In this document: positions 24,094-29,838 of the stretch, one piece after another | Position numbering within the stretch: the stretch's first letter is position 1 | How the letters are laid out: the number at the start of each line of letters is the position of its first letter | Source of the DNA: Bacteroidales bacterium Bact_09 | GTDB taxonomy: Bacteria > Bacteroidota > Bacteroidia > Bacteroidales > UBA932 | Assembly (NCBI GenBank): GCA_001603455.1 | Contig: LUZA01000016.1 | Span: 1-35,968 of the forward strand | Length of the DNA: 35,968 bases | Direction: 5' to 3' | Notes under the pieces: model-generated | Seen by the model: only the letters and a program-made list of their open reading frames with translations | Databases searched by the model: none | What the model was told of the DNA's origin: nothing | Made by a program: the position numbers and the translations under genes

Positions 24094-25482
24094 TTATAAC
24101 GTAATGGGAATGCCTTTATAGAAATCCAGGATCTTGAGCTTGAATACGTGTTCATATTTTGCCTGGATGTAATTGCTCTGTGCTTTGAATAAATTTGTTT
24201 TAGATACAATGTAGTCGGTCCCGTTAAGCATCCCTATGTCGAATTTTTGCTGTACATAACGGAATGACTCCTCCATAGCCGTTACGCTCCTTTCAGTAGC
24301 CTGGATACGGAGCCAGGTTGAGGTAGCGTCGTTGGCAGCCTGTTGTACTTCCTTCATGAGCATATGCTGTGCATTCTTCATTTCGAGTTCTGCCATCTCG
24401 AGGCCAAGCCTGGCGTTTTTCACATTGGTGTTGACCTGCCACCGGCTGAATAGGGGAATGGTCATGGACAATCCTATGGACGGATTGTTGTTCTTCTTCA
24501 TTTGATCCCAGAATCCTGCAGAAGAATTACCGAAAAGATCATCTATGGAACCGGTGCCGTTTTCTTCGGGATCGGGATCTTTGTCTTTTTTCTTGTTGGC
24601 ATCTGAAAAAAAGGATGAATAGCCAAAAGAAAGGGAAAGCCTGGGGTAGCGACCGCCTTGGGCAATGGCCAGTTCGTGTCTGCGTTGTTCCAGATTATAT
24701 TCGGTCTTTTTAATCTGAGGAAGGCCCAGCGAAGTGTAATAGAGATCCTCTACAGAAATGGGCTCCATCTCCTGAAGGTCCCCGAGCCCTGGCTCTATGA
24801 TTTCAAAATCCTCTTCTACGGGAAGGTCCAGCAATTGTTTCAGGTTCAGGTAGAATGTCCGCTGGTTGTTCTGCGCTTCGACCACCTGCAGCTCTTCTGT
24901 TGCCAGTTGGGATTCAATCTCTAACAGAGCACTCAGGGGCTGGCTGCCTGCCTCAACCAGTTTTCGTGTACGGGAACATTGTTCAGTCACGCTTTCGCGG
25001 CTTTGCCGGGTAGCTTCCAGTATCTCTCCGGCCAGCAGAACGTTCAGATAGCTGCGCGTGATCTCTATAGAAATCTCGTTACGTAATTTTTGTACTTCTT
25101 CGATGGCAATTTTCAATCTGGATTGCTCCTGCTTTACCGTATTGAGTTTCTGAAAACCCGTGAACAGGTCCATGTCGGCATAGATTCCCACGCCAGTATT
25201 GGTGCTTCTTACATGGTTGAGGATCGTAAGGGTTGACAGGTCAACGGACTGTCCCCAGTTTACATTCTCGCTTACCCGTGCACTGACCGAAGGGGCAAAA
25301 GCCATTTTTGACTGAAAATGGGTGTTCTCCGACTGGGCCACTCCCAGTTCCTGTTGTTTGATCGTAAGGTTGTTTTCCCAGGCATACCGGATGCATTCTT
25401 CCAGGGACCATTTTTTTTGCGCCTGAAGTGACAGGGGCAGAATCAGAACAAGGAACCACAATAGACAGGAACGTTTTTTCAT
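24094..25482 (-). CDS. TolC family outer-membrane efflux protein
   Basis: A 462-residue protein with a signal peptide (CLLWFLVLILPLSLQAQ, cleavage before KKW) and two outer-membrane-efflux repeats. The first starts SLEECIRYAWENNLTIKQQE; the second is in the C-terminal half (KNARLGLEMAELEMKNAQHM). Like other Bacteroidota members it ends with a helix reading VSKTNLFKAQSNYIQAKYEH. It would form the trimeric outer-membrane channel. The adaptor gene starts 15 bases downstream and the CPBP gene ends five bases upstream, so all three are probably cotranscribed. Confidence 0.92.
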   Translation of the reverse strand: MKKRSCLLWFLVLILPLSLQAQKKWSLEECIRYAWENNLTIKQQELGVAQSENTHFQSKMAFAPSVSARVSENVNWGQSVDLSTLTILNHVRSTNTGVGIYADMDLFTGFQKLNTVKQEQSRLKIAIEEVQKLRNEISIEITRSYLNVLLAGEILEATRQSRESVTEQCSRTRKLVEAGSQPLSALLEIESQLATEELQVVEAQNNQRTFYLNLKQLLDLPVEEDFEIIEPGLGDLQEMEPISVEDLYYTSLGLPQIKKTEYNLEQRRHELAIAQGGRYPRLSLSFGYSSFFSDANKKKDKDPDPEENGTGSIDDLFGNSSAGFWDQMKKNNNPSIGLSMTIPLFSRWQVNTNVKNARLGLEMAELEMKNAQHMLMKEVQQAANDATSTWLRIQATERSVTAMEESFRYVQQKFDIGMLNGTDYIVSKTNLFKAQSNYIQAKYEHVFKLKILDFYKGIPITL

Positions 25483-25487
25483 ATTCT

Positions 25488-26207
25488 TTAAGTATATCTT
25501 GCAAATTTACTTTTATTTATAGAATATGCAACAACGATGCCTAAAAGCGAAAGCAGGCAGAGCAAAACGTTAAGTCCGGCACGCGGAGCGGAGTACAAAG
25601 CAGTAACTTCCTGCAAAGTAAACTGAAAAGTGTAGATCACAATATTGAAAACCCAGTGAACGGCCACGTTCAGGGAAATATCCCCTCTTTTCAGAAAGAG
25701 ATATCCCAGAAGTGCTCCAAGAAAAAACCGTTGCACCAATAGCGATACCGATTCCGGCCTGTGACAAAGAGAGAACAACAGAGCCGGCAGTAGGACCGTG
25801 AGCCAGCCAGGAATATTGACCTTACGCATCCTGAAAATGAGAAATTCTCTGAAAAGCAATTCCTCGCAGCATGAAATCCAGAAAAAAGACCAGAAACAGT
25901 TGATCAGATACGTTACCAGGTCAGCATTAAGAAAAGCCTTTCCCGTAAGGCTTGCTGTCAGCGCTGCCACAGGGACGAGCATGATCCCTGTTGTCAGAAA
26001 AACACGTTTCCAGGGCATGGCAGGCAATTGTGTCATTTTTTTACGTTTTCCGCACAGATGGATAAGAACCATTGCCAAGGCCCCGGCGGAATTAATTATC
26101 AGCAGATCTGAGAACTTTGAGTAAAAAAGGGCAGATACCAATAAAGTGGGTACGCTAAAAATGACATACAGCCATACGGGATAGGCTATAAACAGGTACT
26201 TACGCAT
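25488..26207 (-). CDS. CPBP family intramembrane glutamic protease; candidate peptide immunity protein
   Basis: A 239-residue protein with about seven hydrophobic segments and the CPBP (Abi/CAAX-protease-related) motifs: EELLFR at 115-120, FSLCH with His149, and HWVFN with His184 and Asn188. All expected catalytic residues are present. CPBP proteins of Gram-positive bacteria such as PlnI and SkkI give self-immunity to class II bacteriocins. The start overlaps the end of the second precursor peptide by eight bases, the arrangement expected of an immunity gene. Alternative roles are peptide maturation or an unrelated membrane protease; the immunity role is inferred from position. Confidence 0.85.
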   Translation of the reverse strand: MRKYLFIAYPVWLYVIFSVPTLLVSALFYSKFSDLLIINSAGALAMVLIHLCGKRKKMTQLPAMPWKRVFLTTGIMLVPVAALTASLTGKAFLNADLVTYLINCFWSFFWISCCEELLFREFLIFRMRKVNIPGWLTVLLPALLFSLCHRPESVSLLVQRFFLGALLGYLFLKRGDISLNVAVHWVFNIVIYTFQFTLQEVTALYSAPRAGLNVLLCLLSLLGIVVAYSINKSKFARYT

Positions 26208-26421
26208 TAGCCGGAATCGGCTTTTTGATCAGTTTACCGATCAGGTTGTAACCCAGATCGTATAATGCACGGAAAGCCTGTCCCAGGATCTCTCCGAATT
26301 TATATGCCAATTCGGCATCAAACTTAGACATGCCGCCCGTTATGGCACAGCAGGCAGTGTCGCCCAGCAACACAAAGCCAGTCATAGAATCATTGCAGTT
26401 CAATCGTCTCATTTGTTCCAT
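26200..26421 (-). CDS. Double-glycine leader precursor peptide B (putative two-peptide bacteriocin component)
   Basis: A 73-residue precursor. The leader (residues 1-30) ends GFVLLGDTACCAITGG. The predicted mature peptide (31-73) is 43 residues: it begins MSKFDAELAYKFGEILGQAF, contains a GxxxG motif (GEILG), and ends LIGKLIKKPIPANA. I count a net charge of about +2 and no cysteine. The pattern suggests an amphipathic helix with a basic, proline-containing tail. Ten of the last 16 leader residues are identical to peptide A. The start is either 26421 (13-base overlap with peptide A) or the ATG at 26412, which overlaps the upstream stop as ATGA. The CPBP start lies in its final codons. I recognise no described family. 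Confidence 0.8.
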   Translation of the reverse strand: MEQMRRLNCNDSMTGFVLLGDTACCAITGGMSKFDAELAYKFGEILGQAFRALYDLGYNLIGKLIKKPIPANA

Positions 26422-26633
26422 CCCGCTTTAAATCCATCAATAAAACTGTCAACGTTTTTGGCTAGCATGGCAACCAGGATTCCTGCCTTACCCATTTTTG
26501 ACGCCAGTCCGCTCAGGAGATCCTGAATTATTTCACCCAGGACGCCATACTCGGAATCTCCTCCGGTAATAGCACACTGGAGTGATACATCCAGGGTGAC
26601 GAACCCAAAATTCCGCATCACATAATCACTCAT
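26409..26633 (-). CDS. Double-glycine leader precursor peptide A (putative two-peptide bacteriocin component)
   Basis: A 74-residue precursor. The leader (residues 1-25, or 20 if the second ATG at 26618 is used) ends GFVTLDVSLQCAITGG. The predicted mature peptide (26-74) is 49 residues: DSEYGVLGEIIQDLLSGLAS, then a hydrophobic stretch KAGILVAMLAKN, and a C-terminal GxxxG (DGFKAGWNK). I count a net charge near -1 and no cysteine. It lies directly downstream of the C39-peptidase exporter gene and overlaps peptide B. The GG cleavage site, small size, glycine-rich helix-like core and exporter context all fit a class II bacteriocin-like peptide. The family is not recognised. Confidence 0.8.
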   Translation of the reverse strand: MSDYVMRNFGFVTLDVSLQCAITGGDSEYGVLGEIIQDLLSGLASKMGKAGILVAMLAKNVDSFIDGFKAGWNK

Positions 26634-26670
26634 AATCTTTAGGTTTTATTTAATATTTCTCACAGATCAG

Positions 26671-26698
26671 GCGCGTGAGATTCCGCCGGCAAGCGCGC
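26671..26698 (-). other. GC-rich possible hairpin between exporter and peptide genes
   Basis: The 72 bases between the exporter stop and peptide A contain GCGCG (26671-26675) and CGCGC (26694-26698), with the self-complementary GCCGGC inside the loop. The arms are only five bases long. It could reduce read-through or stabilise a peptide mRNA. No TAnnTTTG box was seen in this gap, so the peptides probably depend on the upstream promoter. Confidence 0.25.
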
Positions 26699-26705
26699 GT
26701 TTGCT

Positions 26706-28904
26706 TTATAATCCCTGCTGCCTGCACCAGGCAGCGTATTGTTTGTTCTTTCGTACGAGTTCCCCGTGTGGCCCTTTACCTTTTATCTTACCGTTTTCTA
26801 GCACCAGTATGGTTTCTGCAATGGAGAGGGTAGACATCCTATGACCTATAACAATGATCCCGGTACCCAGTCGGCTCCAGCTTTGTAAAGCATTGAGCAC
26901 ATATGTTTCCGAGGTGCTGTCCAGCGACGAGGTAGCCTCGTCCAAAATGATCCATGAAGGATTCCGGTAAGCTGTTCGGGCCAGGGCAATGCGTTGGCGC
27001 TGTCCGCCTGACAGCTGGACGCCCTGTTCTCCTATAGGTGTAAGGATCCCTCTGGGCAGAGACGCCAGGAACTGGTCAAGTCCCAGTTCCTGGCACAACG
27101 ATGCCACACGATCCATATCGGGCGAAGGATCTCCCAGGGCAATATTCTCTAGGATGTTTCCCTCAAACAGGCCTGCTTTCTGCGGAACGATTCCTATATA
27201 CCTGCGCCAGGCCTTCAGGGGGATGTCGCCGGCTGCTATTCCGCCCAGGCGAACGACTCCTTTATCCGGTTCGTACATACGCATGATCAGGGATCCGAGG
27301 GTACTTTTACCCGAGCCGCTTTCCCCTGCCAGGCCCGTAATAGTCCCTGCCGGAAAGATGCAGCTGAAATCCTCAAACAGTGGCATTCTCCCCGGATAGT
27401 GGAATGATAATCTTTCCAGGGCAATGTCTCCGTATTGAACGCTGTCTGTATTCGTTCCCTGGTCATCACCGCCGGGATCCTCTTCTGTTTCCAGCTCCAT
27501 GATCTCGAAAAGCCTTTCCGTGGCGATGCGCGCATCGCGGTATTTCTGGCTGAAGGAGATGATCTCTGCCACCGGAACTGAGAAATAGGCAGTGAGGGCA
27601 TAAAAAGTAAATAATTCTCCCAGACTCAACATATTACGCGTAACAAATGTGGCCCCCAACCACAGGATTGCCAGGCCCATTCCCCGGGTAATAGCGTCTC
27701 CCCAGGTAGTTGCCCGCAATTGGTTCATACCGCCCTTCCAGGCATGACTTACATACGTATCGAATTGTTCCCGGACCTTTTCTATCATTTGTTCCTGGGC
27801 TGTACAATATTTAATCTGGGCAACGTCCCGCAGGGAGTCCACCAAGTGTGTTTCCAGTCCGGCCTGTGCAATCGTGATCTGGCGCTGCGTATCCTTGTTG
27901 CGCCTGTCAAACAGGTAATAGACCATGGTATACAGCGGCAGCGAGGCTATACAGATCCAGCTCAGTACCCTATTAAAAAGAAACATGACCACGAACGAGA
28001 AAAGCAGGGTGAAAACGCTCAGCGCGATATTCAGCAGTCCGTTACCCAGGAAAGCACTGACCTTGAAAGCATCGTTGATTCGTGCCACCAATTCACCCGA
28101 CTGTCTCTGGTCAAAGAACCGTTGCGGCAGGTACATAATATGCCTGTAAAAGCCCCCGGCCAGCCTCATGGCTGTTCTGAGACCGGTGCGCAACAGGAAC
28201 CGGATTCTGAAAATATTGAGTGCCATGGCACATAGTGCAATGTAAACCATCGCAAATCCCAGTGTACGCAGTACATCTCCGGCCCCATGGGGAATGACCC
28301 TGTCTGCGATTTGTTGTAAAAACAGGGCCGAGGCGATCCCGGTCAGGGTATAAAGGAACGAGGCGCCCAGAGCGGCTAGGAACTGTCGCTTTTGCCCTTG
28401 CATCAGGACCCGGGTCCTGTAAAGAAATCCGGGAATGTATTTTCCTTTTTTAAATCCTTCCCCCGGGCTCAGGGTCACCACTACTCCGGTCCATTCCTTC
28501 ATAATGTCAGCCACCTGCCTGCGGTGCATCCTGCCGTCCTCCGGATCCATGATGCGGCATTTCGCTGTTCTTCGGAACCGCGGCGAAGTCATTCCGTAAA
28601 AGACCACAAAATGGGTGTATCCGTTCTGTTTGAGCATATGAAAAACGGCAGGGTATGGGAGGCCCGGGAACAGATTCTGCTCTGTGACCCTTGCATCGGG
28701 ACTGCGACGGTAAGCCCTGGCTTCCAGATGCAGGGCACGGGCCCCTTCCCGGATCCCCTGTACGGAAATGCCGTGCGTCTGCGTACCGCTCCATTGCCGG
28801 ATCTGCTCCAGAGGAAAGCGCAATCCGAACCAGGCGGCGGCAGACGCCAGGCATGCCGCTCCGCAATCACTAACGTGGTGTTGTCTGATGCGTATTTTTT
28901 TCAT
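26706..28904 (-). CDS. Peptidase-containing ABC exporter (C39 peptidase, PCAT) for double-glycine peptides
   Basis: A 732-residue half-transporter. The N-terminal C39 cysteine peptidase has DCGAACL with Cys14, GYTHFVVFYG with His98, and MDPEDG with Asp120: a complete catalytic triad. The membrane domain spans about 175-455. The ATPase domain carries Walker A GESGSGKST (527-535), Q-loop Gln575, signature LSGGQ (631-635), Walker B WIILDE (651-656) and H-loop His688. The family removes leaders after Gly-Gly and exports the cores; two such substrates are encoded immediately downstream. I chose the ATG at 28904 because MKKIRIRQHHVSDCG is the normal C39 start; a frame extension to 28979 is arginine-rich and overlaps the upstream gene. 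Confidence 0.94.
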   Translation of the reverse strand: MKKIRIRQHHVSDCGAACLASAAAWFGLRFPLEQIRQWSGTQTHGISVQGIREGARALHLEARAYRRSPDARVTEQNLFPGLPYPAVFHMLKQNGYTHFVVFYGMTSPRFRRTAKCRIMDPEDGRMHRRQVADIMKEWTGVVVTLSPGEGFKKGKYIPGFLYRTRVLMQGQKRQFLAALGASFLYTLTGIASALFLQQIADRVIPHGAGDVLRTLGFAMVYIALCAMALNIFRIRFLLRTGLRTAMRLAGGFYRHIMYLPQRFFDQRQSGELVARINDAFKVSAFLGNGLLNIALSVFTLLFSFVVMFLFNRVLSWICIASLPLYTMVYYLFDRRNKDTQRQITIAQAGLETHLVDSLRDVAQIKYCTAQEQMIEKVREQFDTYVSHAWKGGMNQLRATTWGDAITRGMGLAILWLGATFVTRNMLSLGELFTFYALTAYFSVPVAEIISFSQKYRDARIATERLFEIMELETEEDPGGDDQGTNTDSVQYGDIALERLSFHYPGRMPLFEDFSCIFPAGTITGLAGESGSGKSTLGSLIMRMYEPDKGVVRLGGIAAGDIPLKAWRRYIGIVPQKAGLFEGNILENIALGDPSPDMDRVASLCQELGLDQFLASLPRGILTPIGEQGVQLSGGQRQRIALARTAYRNPSWIILDEATSSLDSTSETYVLNALQSWSRLGTGIIVIGHRMSTLSIAETILVLENGKIKGKGPHGELVRKNKQYAAWCRQQGL

Positions 28905-29199
28905 TGTAATATCCGTAAAAAAACGGAGCTGTCTTTCTTTTCTCCTCCTTTCTGTTTTCCGAAAACAGAGCCCGCACATCCCCGGTGGAAACGGTATGCA
29001 GATCTTTCTCCCCGGACAGCTCCGCGGAAATAAATAACAAGAAGACGACCATTCCTCCCAGGGTAGCCAGTACGATCATTATAAAAAGAATGACAAACCC
29101 CCTATTCACAAACCTTTTATTCCTTCGTCCGGGAAGGGCATCATCACCGGCCGAAGCACGTATCAGAGCTGGGTAGGAAGGTTTACATATGGTCTTCAT
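28870..29199 (-). CDS. Small single-pass membrane protein at head of exporter operon, unknown function
   Basis: A 109-residue protein: about 35 N-terminal residues that are basic overall (RRNKRFVNRG), one strong membrane segment (FVILFIMIVLATLGGMVVFL, about 37-56), and a charged C-terminal tail. No family is recognised. The ATG at 29199 sits four bases after a full TAnnTTTG box, and the 3' end overlaps the exporter start by 35 bases; both support a real coding sequence at the head of the operon. It has no double-glycine leader, so it is not an obvious exporter substrate. An accessory, regulatory or second immunity role is possible but unsupported. Confidence 0.55.
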   Translation of the reverse strand: MKTICKPSYPALIRASAGDDALPGRRNKRFVNRGFVILFIMIVLATLGGMVVFLLFISAELSGEKDLHTVSTGDVRALFSENRKEEKRKTAPFFYGYYNEKNTHQTTPR

Positions 29200-29203
29200 G
29201 TTG

Positions 29204-29211
29204 CAAACATA
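29204..29211 (-). promoter_or_regulatory. -7 box for the exporter/peptide operon
   Basis: The minus strand reads TATGTTTG, a full match to TAnnTTTG, followed by CAAC and the ATG of the small membrane protein at 29199. It is the only clear promoter element I found for the run of genes down to tsaB. A TTTG upstream is about 25 bases away, longer than the usual spacing. Confidence 0.5.
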
Positions 29212-29277
29212 AAGCACGAAAAAGAAAATTTTCGGACAAAAGAAAAAAAAGATAGAACAGGATAAAAAGATCCGGGA

Positions 29278-29781
29278 TCAATCCAGAAAAGGCAGGTAGG
29301 GCAGCAGAATGGAGGAAAAAGTCTCGATCACCCTGTATAGGCGTGATCCGGCAAAAGTTTCTTTGGGTAAAAACCGGACGTAGGCATCTATCAAGTTTAA
29401 CACGTACATGATGATGACTACAAGAATATTCCACTTGATCCATCCGAAAATGGCACCCGTCAGCCGGTTTAGCCATCCGAGCAGGACAATTTTCATCAGT
29501 TTATCCAAAAGATGTCCCAGGATCAGGACAATGATCAGCACAACAATGAAAGTCAACACAAAAGCCACAACACGCAGACCTTCACCGTTCCAGCCGAACC
29601 ACTCAACAATGCGGTCTGCAGCAAAACTGGTGAAATGATAAGAACAATAACAGGCAAGAATCAGGGCCAGGATGCCGAAAACCTGCTTGATGAATCCTTT
29701 GGTCAACCCCTCGATTATGGCCACGATCCATATAATCAGGAGAATAATATCTACGTAGTTGAGAGAAAGTTTTGCCAACAT
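29278..29781 (-). CDS. CvpA family membrane protein
   Basis: A 167-residue protein with four hydrophobic segments (about residues 8-25, 31-52, 68-92 and 108-130). It carries the CvpA pattern near the first helix (DIILLIIWIVAIIEGLTKGF) and GWLNRLTGAIFGWIKW before the last. CvpA was named for its requirement in colicin V production in E. coli; its homologues are broadly conserved envelope proteins. It lies next to a double-glycine peptide export operon (78 bases apart, same strand), but the family is so widespread that this may be chance. Its start codon lies in a divergent promoter region shared with ileS. Confidence 0.85.
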   Translation of the reverse strand: MLAKLSLNYVDIILLIIWIVAIIEGLTKGFIKQVFGILALILACYCSYHFTSFAADRIVEWFGWNGEGLRVVAFVLTFIVVLIIVLILGHLLDKLMKIVLLGWLNRLTGAIFGWIKWNILVVIIMYVLNLIDAYVRFLPKETFAGSRLYRVIETFSSILLPYLPFLD

Positions 29782-29782
29782 G

Positions 29783-29813
29783 TTTCCAAAGATAGGTAAG
29801 ATTCGTATCTTTG
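29783..29813 (+). promoter_or_regulatory. ileS promoter
   Basis: TATCTTTG at 29806-29813 is a full -7 match. TTTC at 29783-29786, 19 bases upstream, is one mismatch from the -33 TTTG. The predicted leader is about 20-25 bases. The -33 element lies within three bases of the divergent cvpA start codon. Confidence 0.65.
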
Positions 29814-29817
29814 CAAA
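29787..29817 (-). promoter_or_regulatory. cvpA promoter interlocked with the ileS promoter
   Basis: On the minus strand TTTG (29814-29817) and TATCTTTG (29787-29794) are separated by exactly 19 bases, a perfect consensus match. Five bases (GAAAC) separate the -7 box from the cvpA ATG. Each -7 box lies between the -33 and -7 boxes of the opposing promoter, forming an inverted repeat of 8-base arms 11 bases apart. Confidence 0.65.
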
Positions 29818-29838
29818 CTATTTTTAGCCCTGTTTATT

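Noticed and set aside
26200-26633. Lanthipeptide, sactipeptide or thiopeptide-type modified peptides
   Set aside because: The predicted cores contain no cysteine, and no LanM, LanBC, radical SAM, YcaO or similar maturation enzyme is encoded nearby; only an exporter and a CPBP protein are present.
28905-28979. Upstream start for the C39 exporter adding 25 residues
   Set aside because: The added residues are arginine-rich and unlike any C39 N terminus, and they would increase overlap with the upstream small gene. The ATG at 28904 gives the standard start just before the catalytic cysteine.
29230-29277. Rho-independent terminator after cvpA
   Set aside because: A GGAT/ATCC stem of four pairs followed at a distance by a T run is too weak to call.
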